A DNA stretch of 64,000 nucleotides, taken from Callaeas wilsoni. Taxonomy: Eukaryota > Chordata > Aves > Passeriformes > Callaeidae. Each line of letters opens with the position of its first letter. The first letter of the stretch is position 1. This document shows, piece by piece, positions 35,695-48,100 of the stretch. The notes beneath the pieces were generated by a model that ran no database searches, was not told the origin of the DNA, and saw nothing but the letters and a program-made list of their open reading frames with translations. The translations under genes and the position numbers were made by a program. The DNA is taken from assembly GCA_013398955.1 (NCBI GenBank), contig VWPU01005232.1, positions 34,506 through 98,505 of the forward strand. Reading direction: 5' to 3'.

Positions 35695-36948
35695 CTCTAA
35701 GAGAATGACCATCTGTTTCAGATGTTTCTTCTCCATAATGAAATTGGAGTGAAGTGACTTTTACAATGGAATTTTAACAGCCAAGTCATTTCAATTTCTA
35801 TGGGGAAAATAAAGTCTTGAGCCCTAAGGGATTCTTGAAGAAAATACATTATAATTAAGTGATTTTATTAATATTTCTTACTATTGTTAGGAATAAGCAT
35901 ACTTCAGCCAAGGTCCAGTCAGAAGGATGGCATGATAGGTAAATACTGAATGGGACCACTGTGACCACCACAATTGTAAACAGATCTGACCTTATAGAGA
36001 ATTTCCATGTAGAAACATTATGAGGACATGAGGCACCATTCAGGAATACTCTGCATTATTTGACTTTAGTCTTTAAACAGACATAAATGTTTGTGCTTAA
36101 GAAATGTTCGTAACACTTATTGACTGCTTATTATGTGTTGCTGTTGGGGAGCTCTGACTAGGAGTTAGATATTGATATATAGATTTGAATATTGATCTTG
36201 AAATTTAGGTGTTGAGAGTCCGGGATAAGGGTCCTCATTCTCCTTTTTAAACACAGGCCTCTAAACCAAAACATTTTCAAGGACTTAATTTTCTCAGACA
36301 AATTTCATTCTTCTTTTTTAAAAGCTTTGTATCCCACAGGACAGCCTCACCAGAAAGAATAGTCATCCCTGTGTTATCAACAGTGTTTTGTTCACAAATC
36401 CAGAATACAGCACATACTAGGCTGCTCTGTAGGAAATTTACTCCACCCCTGCCAGATCCTCTATGGAACGATATTCAAACACAAACATGGAGAATAATCG
36501 AAACGAATTATGCGCTGTTCCTTCAGGCATGCATGTATGTTAGATACATTATGCACTAATACATTGTAAGTATGACAGGTATGGATGACAAATATAATTA
36601 AACCTGATATCTAGGTCATTAACTAATAAAAAACCATAATTAATAAAAAAGGAGTAATCAGAGTCAAGTTATTCCACAGGAGTTATGAACAGTTTGTCTG
36701 ATTTAACTTTTCTGCATTTTCTTTAATCAGAAGGACGAGACTTATGTTAGACGTTCTAAAATTTTTTTTTGCTAAGTGAAGATTTGATCTAAATACTGAA
36801 ATCTCCTTGAATATAAATGATACACTGAGTTAAATCTAATCTGTGTGAAAGTGCCTTTAATTCAACACTTAAATAGCCAAATTTTCTTTATAATCAACAC
36901 TTTAGAAAGGAATGTTCTAAAGATCCATGAACACCTCACCAGATTTCA

Positions 36949-36953
36949 GACTA
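36949..36953. repeat. Target-site duplication (left)
   Basis: GACTA immediately left of the solo LTR, matched by GACTA at 37654-37658 immediately right of it. Confidence 0.75.
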
Positions 36954-37024
36954 TGTTACGAATGGATGTGAGTGTTTAGCTAAGCCTCTGCCTTTTGCCC
37001 CGGCCTCTGGCAGCAGGCAGTAGC

Positions 37025-37030
37025 TTTATT
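37025..37030 (-). promoter_or_regulatory. LTR polyadenylation signal AATAAA
   Basis: AATAAA on the minus strand, about 70 bases before the LTR 3' end. A normal position for the R/U5 boundary. Confidence 0.6.
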
Positions 37031-37436
37031 GGGGTGGCCAGCACCTCAAGACCCACTTTCGTGCACAAGTTCTTTAATAATGGCTGATTCGGTCTATTAT
37101 AGAATGAGTTACTTATTTAATAGACACAAAACTAACAGACATAAGACTTAAAACAAACTATATACTACACAGAAATAAGAATAAAAAGAAACTACTAGTA
37201 GGTATATACGGCACAAGGTTAAAGGCACCATTAATTTTACAGCTAGTGAAGAAATAATATAACCTAGGAACAAATGTATCTTACCATCCAATAGTTGATT
37301 GGGCACACTTTGAGATCCTTTCCCTCAATTCCCAGGAAAGTAACCGCGGAATCTGCGTCCAAACTCCGGGGAGAAGTCCCCCACACTCTCAGGGTGTGTG
37401 TGTAGAAGGCTTCTGCCTCCATGATAACTCTTGTAT

Positions 37437-37444
37437 CTTTTATA
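37437..37444 (-). promoter_or_regulatory. LTR TATA box
   Basis: TATAAAAG on the minus strand, about 210 bases from the LTR 5' end, in U3. Confidence 0.65.
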
Positions 37445-37653
37445 GTTTGTAAAACAGTGTCTCTCAGTCAAGAATATCTCTGTTATCTCTTTCCACATCT
37501 GCTCTCCAGACTAAGATGTTGATTCTTAGCTGGGCCTTGAGCCTTTTTGGTGCCAGAGAAGATCCCTTGCTGGGCCTTTCAGCCCCTGGGTTATCTTTTC
37601 CATATCTCCACCAACCATCTGTGGTGGAGAGGGGCAGGATATGTCCTGCCACA

Positions 37654-37658
37654 GACTA
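37654..37658. repeat. Target-site duplication (right)
   Basis: GACTA directly after the terminal CCACA of the solo LTR, identical to 36949-36953. Confidence 0.75.
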
Positions 37659-40228
37659 TGGTCAGTGAGGATGGACATGACATCTCCAGGGGCTGGTGGC
37701 CCAGACAGGGCCACTTCAGCAGCAGCAGCAGCTTCCCTTGGGCTGATGGGAGAGCAAGAACAGTAAGCAAGGCTGTGGGTGAGGGCAGCTCTATTCTACT
37801 CTTAAGGTATCCAGCAAGGTGGTGTCAAAATTATGTCTTTGAACCACTGAGGTGACTCACTGAGGCCAACACACTTGTGGCTGTCTGTGCCAGTGGCAGG
37901 AACCCCAGCATCCCAAACACTGGCAAAAAGAAAAGTCATAATGAACAGTGGCTAGGTTAGAAACTGAAATGCTTTATCCTCCTTTTAAATTACAAGCAAG
38001 GAAGTACTACATGTCCCTGTGGAGTGTGATGGAATACCTCATGTCACAGCACCATCTTACTCTGTCTGCCCTTTTCTGTCAATTAGGGATGATAAAGTTA
38101 CAAGACTAATACTGTCTCTAACGACACTGACAAGGAAGTCTGGTTATTGGGCGGGAGGAAGAAAAATTACTTTGGTAATTAATCCATTGTTGCTCAGAGA
38201 TTCCAGTAGCATTGCTTAGAGTAACTCCTGCAGAGATACTGTATTTGGTTGGTAAAACTAATAACAATTTCATTAAGCTAACAGCTCCTAATGCTAATAA
38301 TAATTCTGTTAAATCTTAATGGATATACTTGTCCTTGCCTTACTTTTTCATTTACGATTTATTGCAGATTCACTTCACGGTCTCTTGTGTCTCAGATTAG
38401 TGTTCTGCATTGCCACAAGATCATTGTCAAATCGTATTGTGCCTTTTAGACTGTGAAATACCTGTCTCACACTGTCCTCAGGGACTTCGGTAAGAGCAGG
38501 AGTAGTCTTTATCTCAGTTTGAAATCTATTAAATGTGTTTATTTAATTTTTTGCTTATGAAGACATTTATTTTTAGATGTATTTAAAGAATTTTAAAATA
38601 TGTGAAAAAGAGGAACAAAACTATGACAGGAATGTGAAAAAAATGACTTGCCAAGATCTTTCCTAATGAAAACTCTACCTTCCTCATTTGGCCTTCTCTG
38701 AGGATGACTGCAAAAAGAGAGCTTTTATCCAAAACTAGTGTCTTTACTATTTTAATCATCTTATGCACTCTGCAAAGCACTGTGAGCTGCAATGCTGCTA
38801 GTAACGCCCTACTGGGTGCTATAGCAGCGTTTTGTGTATGTGCTGTGTGAGATCTGGCAGATCAGCTCTTAGAGGGACATTACTGGGAGCGACTCTCACA
38901 AACCAGACATGGGAAGGGAGAGGAAGGCAGCCAAAGGTAGCAGCAGCCAGCTGGTGCCGATGCTCCTGTGATTCTAACAGTGACACTTCAGGGAGGGACG
39001 AGAGGCAGAGAGACCTAAACGTAATATGAGACAAAAATTTGTCATTTTCAGCAGAAGAGGTAAATTAGTAGCAACATTATAATTTTTGCCACTTCTCAGG
39101 ATTAAAATAAACCATGTGCATAAAATTGTTTTCCAGCTAGTACGAGACCCTTACCCATCTTCCCCACAAAATTAATACTGGATAAGTGAAGTCATGGGTG
39201 ATAATACTGATGTCAAAAGAGTGCATCGTGGGTGAGTGCTTTTCTAGGGTGAACTGGCAAGGAAAGAGACTTTTGTAACAGCTAGTACTTTAAATTTTTG
39301 GAACTGACAGCCTGTGAGGTAAAGAGGCAGGTCTTCAATGAGCTCTGTGTGGCACCACTGAAGGTGTGTAACAGCCAAGTAGTGGTTCCCCTAGATTTGT
39401 CCTGCTCGTTGTGTCACTGCTTGCACACATATCCAAGTACTGTCTGGCTCAGTAAGGCCTGGGCCGAACAGTTTTTTCTGTGAGGTGTTCAGAACTTGTA
39501 CAGAAAAAGTTAGTGGGCTCTATCCAAACCCTAGTGAATAGGCAGATGGTACCCACATTACTGTAACACTGCAACATCAGGCATCTTCAGGGCTGGCTCA
39601 CCAAAAAGGCTTAAATGTCAAGATGTCCCTTCATTCCTTCATGTGATTTCCCAGCCACAGGGAAAGCTGACTATTATCAGGGAAGGATGAACTGCCACAG
39701 GAACACTGCCTAATCTCTGGTTATGGACATGGTTGCATATTTTACAAACACTAAATTTATTCTTCCCAAAAAATTATCGTATATATTTTTTCAAATCTGC
39801 ATAAAGTTAATTCCTCCCTAATATCACAGTATCACCTATAACCTGAATTATCTCTTAATTTACTTTGCTAGGTAAAGATGAAACAGCCTGGGGCAATTAC
39901 TTTTAGATTTGTTAATAAAAGTGTTAAGTTGATCATGCATATTGGTAATGCAAAAAGTATCATCCTCCTTCTTAGGTGGACTCAGATTCTCATCAGAGAG
40001 GCTGCAGTGGTTCAGCACTACACAGATTTTAATTAAAAATTTTGGGAAAAAAAGTTATTCTGTGTTATTTAATTATGTACTTGTCCAGATGTTAGATTTA
40101 AAATAATAGGAATAGGTTTAAAATAATAAATTTCCATTGCATTGGAATGTTTCTTTGTCTGAGCAATTTTACTGCAGATTAGATTTCAAAGGCATACACA
40201 GCATTTCTCTTTGCTGACTTTTTATTAG
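37659..40228. other. Gene-free sequence with a GC-richer start
   Basis: The first 200 bases (37660-37860) are GC-richer and include a short CAG run (about 37719-37732, five units). This could be an older, unrecognised repeat. The rest is AT-rich with no gene or element that I can name. Confidence 0.45.
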
Positions 40229-40365
40229 ATTTGGCAAAGAACTACTCCTATGAAAAAAATTCTCAAGGCAAAACTGTGATTAAAAGATACAAAAGACCCA
40301 TATCTGAAAAGGATGGTGATAGAACTGCCAATGAGATCTGTAGTGGCTCAGTGGAGCCATCCTGT
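40229..40365 (+). CDS. Candidate internal exon of an unidentified gene
   Basis: A 137-base segment bounded by a pyrimidine-rich acceptor (CTCTTTGCTGACTTTTTATTAG, ending at 40228; a CTGAC branch-like motif lies within it, rather close to the AG) and a GTAAGC donor starting at 40366. One frame is open throughout (phase 1 entry, phase 0 exit). It encodes about 45 residues, hydrophilic and lysine/arginine-rich, with an IKRYKRPISEK stretch and two cysteines near the end. No protein family is recognised. The frame runs on past the donor to 40446 through AT-rich, intron-like sequence. If real, it would be an internal exon of a large-intron gene on the plus strand. Chance remains likely because no partner exon is found in the window. 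Confidence 0.2.
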
Positions 40366-41020
40366 GTAAGCATATTTAAATTATACATATATGAATATAT
40401 AAATTTAATCTATTTTTTTTTCTCAGAGGTACAACGTGCAAAATAAACCTGACAAAGGCAGGCTAGGTATGTTTATAATACATTTCTGGAAAAAAATGTA
40501 GATAGAAAAGCAAACGAAACTCATAGATTTATGCCTATGATTCCGCTAAATGACATTATTTTTGTACAAGAAGGCTTTTAAATTGAGCACTCAGAAGAAG
40601 CGATGGTTTTACGTGATGTTTAGAGCTGAACTAGATGGCAGAAGTGCGGCAGAGGTTTGAGACAAAGTTCAGAAAATAGGCAAAACCTCTCTTGGTTGGG
40701 TCTTGAAGCAAAGACATGAGGTAGATCAGGTATAGAAAGCTGGGCTGGAGCGAAAGGGGAGAGAGCCACTATTCTGGCTGCATAACACCTTTACAGGTGT
40801 TCAAAGAAGTCATCGTCCAGGGACACACCCTGGGGTCTAAGGAGAAGGAAGGTGGAGGGATGGGCTTAAGTGATCTGGTGGAGAAGAAGGCTTTTTGACA
40901 CTCTCCATTCTGACCTATATTGATAGTAAATTAGTAAAGCGATTAAATTCAGACTTACCTCTTTTGCTTCATGATCAGACCTGGAGAACTTTATTAACTA
41001 GCTGTGCATGAGAAGTTTAG

Positions 41021-41036
41021 GGAAGGAAGGAAGGAA
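41021..41036. repeat. (GGAA)n microsatellite
   Basis: Four consecutive GGAA units. Short and unremarkable. Confidence 0.8.
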
Positions 41037-42240
41037 AATATGATCTGGAATCCAAAAGTATTAAAAGGATAACTTTCTTTGAAGAAACAGGAAGTGTGAT
41101 AAAGATTAAAAAATATATGCTGTTCCCAAACAAAAAAGCAAGAGCTCATTTTATGAACTGCACTCTTTTGGTGAAGACATAGCCTAGAATTTTTTTTAAA
41201 AAAACTAACAAAAACAAACAGTGTAAATTATTGCATTGCTGGAAGGAGCAAAAGGCAGATTATCATATATATATATCTACAAAATATTAAAGGTAAATAA
41301 AAAAACTCCGGAACAAAGTGAAAACACACAGATACAATAAAAGGTATATTAATGTCTTCTCAGGAAAAAGATAGTTTTAGATTAAACAAAAGCAGTTGAC
41401 CAGTATTGTATTTGATGGTCTAATGGAATTTTCAGTCAAAATAAAAAACATTACAGAAGTACTAAACCAGCAACTAATATTTTTCCAAATACAAGGAAAT
41501 TAATTTGCAGTGTTCCACACTATGCTATTCCCAAAGGACTTTCACTAGAAAGAAATGGAAACAAATGCTGAACATTTAACTTAGTTGAAAAATTTAAATT
41601 CTTGAAAGCTGGGAGTCTGGATATCTACTCAGTTCCAATTAATCATTTAATTTTGGACTGTGTAGCTGGTATTTTATGGAGCATCTTTACAGATAAAACA
41701 ATTATGTGACTTTGTTGAGCTGGATCAAGAACAAAAAGATATTTCTTTTCAGTTGGATTTTATTTTAATGAACTAAATATCAGTTGCATGTAAAAGTCAC
41801 ATAAAAATAAAATACAAAATACTTAATAAGTACTATTGCCAAAATAGCTGCATTTTGCACAGTGTTGAGTCTTTGCAGTGAGCAACAGGACCTCTTTGCT
41901 TTGGTCTCTGGTTATCATCGCTCCAACTTTGATATTTTTGTAATACGGTGTTGAAATTCCTGAAAGGATGAATTCACAGCAAGGTGGTTAATACTCTCTG
42001 TTCCATGACTAATATTTAGTTGCAAATAAAATTAGTTATGTTCACAGTAGCTCCTAGTTCTCTACTGGAAATATGATTTCAAGAACCTAATGTCTCATAC
42101 ATCTCTGACTGTTTATGTTGGTATATGAACAAAAAAACAGTGCTGCAGATAAAATAAACCACTTTGAAGATAACAACTATTTCAATTTGAAAAAAAAAAA
42201 TTAATCTGATGTATCTTGTTTCCAGCCCTCAGGATATGAC

Positions 42241-42256
42241 TGATGTGGTCACATCA
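42241..42256. repeat. Short palindrome
   Basis: TGATGTG, GT, CACATCA: two 7-base arms around a 2-base centre. It resembles a dimeric binding site in form only. Confidence 0.5.
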
Positions 42257-43518
42257 TGATAATGTGTCAGTCAAATACCCCTACCACACAAATGTTATTC
42301 TTGTAGCCAAAATGGCCAGGAATTTTTATCTGTTTCTGAGGTCAAGATGGTCAAGAAGACCTTGAGAACATAACATTCTGGCAAAAGCATATTGGTTACA
42401 AAATATAAAACCAGGACTTGTGCTGCTTTTCATCAGAACACTCGCTGGTGTCTGCCTTTATGAGGTAAAAAGCTGGAACTGAAGTATCCTGGCATAGCAA
42501 TGATGAAGATCTGCTTGAGAAAATACCTATGTTTTTACATATGAGGAATACAGTAAAGTTATGAATTTAAAGACTCCTTTAAAAAGTTTTATAAAGGGCT
42601 GGAAGGCAATATAGACTGAATAGCTTATGCGTGAGCACAAAATAAATGCATGACATGAAAATGCACGAAAACTTGGTGTTTACAATTTCAGAGTGGATGC
42701 CACTTTTCTCAGTGCTTAAATCCCATTATATGTGGAGTTTACTTTTACCGTGCTGTAAGTACATTGAATTCATCTTCGTCTGTCACTTAGGGTCTTTCAA
42801 GAGAGATATTGTCACTTTAAGAGTCAATTTTTATCAACACCTATTCAAACTAATTCATCTGATAACAGAAGAAAACTACTGGTTATAAAGAGAAACCTAC
42901 AGAAAAACTTAATCATTTCTGTTTGTAGGCCTCTTCAACAGTCTGCTTCAGTACAGCTTGGCTGCTCTACTCTCTCTCTATGCCAAAATGATATTTCAGC
43001 CTTGCTGAATATTTAGTGGGCCTATTTACTTACAGTGTACAGTATTCATCAACATTTTATTACAGATCATCCGGGGTTAGTTCAGATCTCTGTGGTATGT
43101 TTTCTATTCTTATTAAATTCAAGCTAGCAATATAGACTGTGATCTATTTTGCCATCAACTGGCAGTTAGTATTAATGATACCTGGAAAGATCAGTCATCA
43201 TTACTTTGGATTATTCTAATATATGTGTAGAAAAGGAATAGGGCATCTAGCCATTTACATGGGAGAAACCTGGCAAGAAAAATGGTATATATAAACAGCA
43301 GTTGTTGGCACTCCTATTTCCCAGTGATACAATGATTATTCTACCATTACCTCAAGTCTGATCAATAGAATTGGTACCAAACTGAATGGTTGTATTTGGA
43401 CTGCTACTGGTCAATAGAAGAGATTGGTGATTAACTGACTTTAACTGACGAATAGACAGAAAACTGATACTGGAAATAGTTTTCTGCTGTTAAAAAGGTT
43501 TGCCCAATCTTGAAATTT

Positions 43519-43559
43519 TGGTAGATAAACTAACTTACTTGGTAGATAACTAACTTACT
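43519..43559. repeat. Tandem duplication of ~20 bp
   Basis: TGGTAGATAAACTAACTTAC at 43519 is repeated at 43540 with one A deleted. The near-identity suggests a recent slippage event. Confidence 0.9.
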
Positions 43560-44892
43560 GAGGGGATCATGCTAGAGTCAAGATGTCAGGTAGTTGCCTG
43601 CTTTCTGACATTCACTAGGTCTGAATTTTCAGTTTCTTCTAATTTCTAAACTATGCTATTTAAGACCACCTGTGCTAACAAGTGCTCAGGAGACCTATCA
43701 AATATCATACATGAGGTGATTTTCGCAGCAGCCATTGCAAATCAGAATCTCCCATAGAGTGTCATCGGAGATGCTTATTAAGAAAGAAAAGAAAGGTCAT
43801 CTGGTTTGAAGTTTAGAATACTGTCAACTTCTTGCTCAGGAAAGATTGTGTTCGACTTGAAATGCCATCTGAAAATCAGACATAGTTTCTGTAGCTTTTA
43901 TCAAGTTGAATGACATTTGTGTTAGGCAGAGTGGTAGGCTGCATAATCTGCTGGATCAATGGAAAAATCACTTTGAAGCTACGTATTCATACTATCGTGC
44001 TTCCTAAGTGAGCAGGAAGCTTCCCCCAGCCAGAAAGAATGTGAGATCGCAGCCTACACCCCTGCCTCCCTCCCCAAAACCTGGTAAGGTATCAGAGCTG
44101 ATATGATCACTATTGGTGACAGGTGAGTTTTTGTGGGGTGTCGGCAATGTTCTTATAATCAGTGGGTACTCTGTCTTTCACGAGAACTAAGGAAAGTTTC
44201 TGCTTAAAAATGAGGTGCAGGACTTGCACAGCATCTCAGAAGCTTTATTCTTTGGTCAGCTACAGTGAGTGTCTTTTCTTTTGTATCCATGCCTCAGTCA
44301 GCAACACCCCCTGAGGTAAAAATAGGAAATTTGGTGTGGATTTAAACCAGCTTTTTTGTCTTTCACTAAGTTACACATTACAGATGTTTTCTGAGGAAAT
44401 AACTGGGTTTAATGAGACATATCGCATTCTTTTTGTCTGTCTCTTGCTAGGCACTTGATCCAGCACATTGTGAAAGCCTAGAAGACCTGAGGAAGTGACT
44501 CAAAGTCCCAAAGAAGAAGTTATACTGCTGAAAGAATCCCCTACGGGAATGGAAAGCTCTGTTCATGTGAATGACAGCTGAATGTCATTTTTCCTCAGTT
44601 TCCATGGGTGCATGGCACAACCGAGTCCCGCCTGTCCTGACTGTTCTCAGCTGATAGACACATTGAAAGAAACAGCTGTTTGTGATATTATGTTGTACAC
44701 AATTCTGATTAAAGAAGATCTTAGATACACTGAGGGCATTTGCCTTGTGCTCTCAGCATGGAGAATGTCTGCAGCTGACAGTCAGCCTAGTGAAGCAAAA
44801 AGCAATGTGTAGTGGAGGAGAAATTGTGTATCAGAGTGTTGACATATTCTATTTATAAATTTCCTGTTAGAAGTACATGTTCCATGAACAGA

Positions 44893-45108
44893 GATCACAG
44901 AATAACAGAATCCCAGAATCACAGAATTGCAGAATGGGTAGTGTTGGAAGGCACCACAGCAGGTCATGTGGTCCAGCATCGCTGCTCAGAGATGGACAAA
45001 TGTTACTTGTAAATCCTTTTGCAGTATGTTTGGTGGTCTCACTTCCACACTCAAGTCCCTGCCTGAAGAATGAAGTGTTATCAGAGTGAACTGCTGCTTG
45101 TGCAGTTC
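44893..45108 (-). mobile_element. CR1 LINE 3' fragment with expanded octamer tail
   Basis: The plus strand shows ATCACAGAATAACAGAATCC followed by CAGAATCACAGAATTGCAGA (44893-44932), the complement of several degenerate CR1 tail octamers (ATTCTGTG type). The complement of the terminal block follows (GTTGGAAGGCACC, 44943-44955). The next 150 bases fit the CR1 3' region weakly. It is 5'-truncated and non-coding. The right end is approximate. Confidence 0.8.
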
Positions 45109-48100
45109 ATTTTTAACAGCTGTGGTCTCATATTTCCCCTATTGGCACTCATAAAACCATAAATGGATAGCAACTTCCATCCTATCTTCCTAAGATTCAA
45201 GACTTGTTCTCAAAGATAACTTGGACACAAATAGGTAATATTATCATCTAGTTTTAACAATACAGAAAAAATACATGGAAGCTGTGATGTTATTCAAGGG
45301 AGTTTAATCACAAATTTGTCACAAATTAAAATACAGTACATCAGCCCTCAGAAACATTCCTGAAGTGCTCTGGTATTTTAGATACTGCCAGTTTCAAGCT
45401 GATAATACTGTTGCTTTGACAAAGAAATAGTTCTTTGGGCAGAAATCGAATATCTTTTTGATATCCGATTTAGTGTGGTTATGAATTAACATTTTATAAA
45501 AACCTATTTCTTCTCTTTGAAAGCAGTAGACAAGTATATGGAATAACAGTCTTCCTTAATTATCTTGAATATTCTAATATGACATACTTTAAAGCACTGG
45601 TAGCATCTTCACTTGTAGAAAATAATGCTAAATAATGGTGTGAGCTAATTAAATAGAAAGAAACATTTGTATGTATGTGACAGAAAGGAGGCAAAACATA
45701 TGACATGGCATAAATCCCGATTCCTGTTCAAGTTAGCAATTAATTCACTGGTTGTGTTATCCTTCCAATCAGAGTATGGGAGGAAGAATGAAGTGGCAAA
45801 TTTTTTTGCTTTGCTTTTACCAAAATAAAGGCTGTATGAAACTAGAAATTGTCACTGTATGGAAGCAGTTTTTGTTTTTAACTAGTGAATGCTGTCCTCC
45901 ACTTACAGTATCTGAAACAGAGTTCAAAAGGTGTTTGCTGGTGAAACTATGGCTGTGAAAACATGAATTATTCGAATTACTATATTTAAATATTATATAA
46001 TTGCTATTGTCTTTTATATACCTTATTTGAAGGAAACAGAACAAAAATGGACAGAAAGCAGCCAAGAAGTATGGATACTTTCTTTAGAGAAAGTAGGATT
46101 TTTAAATAGTCAGTGTAAAATTGCAATGAGCTATCTACAACTATTACTTCTTGAGCTGTTATCCAATGCAAAGGTTGTGTAAATTTACAGTTACATTGGA
46201 AAAACCCACAGATAACATAGATTTCCATAGAAAAGGCTTTTTTGTTGAGCTGGTGGATTATTCTATTTGCTTTGACTGAGCACTGGTTCTGCATCCTTTC
46301 CTTCCACTCCTGACAGATATAACTGATGGATGTTGGTAATGCTAGCAAGAGCCCATTCCCCAAGGGATATGAAGGAGCTCCTATGAAACCTTACAGTTGG
46401 AACTAAATCTTCTTTAAATTAAGCTATAAAAAATGGTTTATCTTCTGAAAGACCATGTTTTTCATGGAAAAGCGAATAAGCCAAGCTAAACCTTAGGCCA
46501 TCAGTATTTCTGAGGGAAAAATAAAACAAACTTGTGGGAAGCTACATCAAGGTTTTCTGGTATCTTTCAATGCTTCTATGTTACAAGCACTGGCGCAGGC
46601 GAAGCCTGTTGTAAAACATGCCGTAAACATGCAGAGATTTTGTATCCATACAATAAATCCTTGTTGCCTTCGTCTGTTGGGCTAATGCAAGAGCAGCAAC
46701 TATTTGCAGCCCTGGTTCTCTCTCTTAGTGCTTATCAGCTATCGCCGTGGGTCCTGGCTTTGCATGTAGGGAACTGGCACTTGTTGGCAGTGGCAGCTGA
46801 GCCAGTACAAAGCTGAGCTAGGGCTTTCCCAGAAGGGAGTTATGGAAAGAGGACATCCATCGACTGAGTTTTGCACTTTCTGTCCTTGACATGGAAGTAG
46901 CCGACTCTCAGCTAACACCCCTCACCTTGCAAAAGATCCCCTGGGAGTGTATTTAGGACATTCTGCATGTGTGCAAGTCAGGTATCTGTATTGCTGCAGC
47001 CAAACAGGCCCTGCACGAGGTGCAGTGAGAGGCATCAGCATCAGCCTCAGGGACATACAGTACTTTCTGCACATTGTTCCTTCCACTATATTAATTGTAG
47101 TCTCTTCAAAACAACAAATATAACTTTCTGCTGCAGACAGAGGAATTTCAGCAGAACTGTAGTGTATTCTGTAAAATCAATATTAATCATCTTCAAATTG
47201 TTTGCTTGTTGACTTTCTAAGGACAGAAAGAAATCCTTAGGGCAACTTAAGCGCAGCACAAACAAAATGTTCAACAACAAGAAAATGTTTGGCTTTTTTT
47301 TTTGTCTCTTACATTTCACATTTGACCTTTAGAATACTCTTGTATTTAATCGCATAAAGGGCCATAAAATGTGATAAATAACTAATATCTTACCCATGGT
47401 CATGCTTGTATAGTAGAATTCTGAAATTCTTTATGAATTGCATTAATTCTGGTTTAAGCATTTTATTATATTATTTTGTGATTTCTTGACTACAGCTTAT
47501 TTGCTGTGAACCATACAAATATGAAGATAAAATCCTTCTTCATTTTTGTCCCCAGTAGCAAGTCAACAACAGAAAATAAAGTCCAGATATGCAATTTGGG
47601 CTGAATTATTATATTCTTTTCAAGAGGTAAGCTGTTTTCATTTTACTGATCATCCTCAAAGTATTCTTATTTTATGACACTTCCTCTCATGCTGCTTTTA
47701 CAATGATGGTATATTCATAACAGTAATTGGATTCTAGGGAGGGAAGTATTTACTCCTGTTCTTCAATGATTCTCCTTTCAGTGACTGTTTCAAAATGATG
47801 CTATTGGAATACTTAAAGAAAACATAAGCAGTCTGAGATTTAATCAAATTATATGAACATTAAACTAGTCACTGTTAAGAAATATAAAGCATGTTAAATA
47901 TTGCTGCTAAGTCTATCCTTCTCTCTGGTGCTGCGATAAAATCTTGTATGTTGGCTACACTAGATTTTGGCAATATGCTACAGTAGCAGGAGCAGCTATT
48001 GCATCACTTAGCCATCAGAAAACAGAACTTCACCTACCTTCTGTTCATCCCTCTGAAGGCTGGTATGCTCCTCAAGGGCAGTTTGTCTGAACAATTTCAC

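Larger units (their letters stand above)
32111..36953. other. Gene-free sequence
   Basis: No gene is recognised. A local imperfect tandem duplication at 35635-35694 is listed separately. A stretch at 35150-35275 combines TAATTAA (35183-35189) and the octamer ATTTGCAT (35263-35270) and could be regulatory, without further support. The open frames at 34030-34373 and 35319-35643 show no domain. Confidence 0.5.
36954..37653 (-). mobile_element. Solo LTR, 700 bp, minus strand
   Basis: The plus strand begins TGTTACGAATGG and ends CCTGCCACA, so the element has canonical TG...CA ends on either strand. It is flanked by the 5-bp duplication GACTA. Orientation is minus, set by a TATAAAAG box (37437-37444) followed by AATAAA (37025-37030) in minus-strand order, about 410 bases apart. 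No internal retroviral sequence adjoins either end, so it is a solo LTR left by recombination between two LTRs. The region just outside to the right (37660-37860) is GC-richer but lies beyond the duplication. A 5-bp duplication fits several endogenous-retrovirus classes. The family name is not determined. Confidence 0.85.
40366..44892. other. Gene-free AT-rich sequence
   Basis: No gene is recognised. Small features are a (GGAA)n run at 41021-41036, a short (AT)n at about 41264-41275, a 16-base palindrome at 42241-42256 and a 20-bp tandem duplication at 43519-43559. Open frames here are short and motif-free. Confidence 0.5.
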
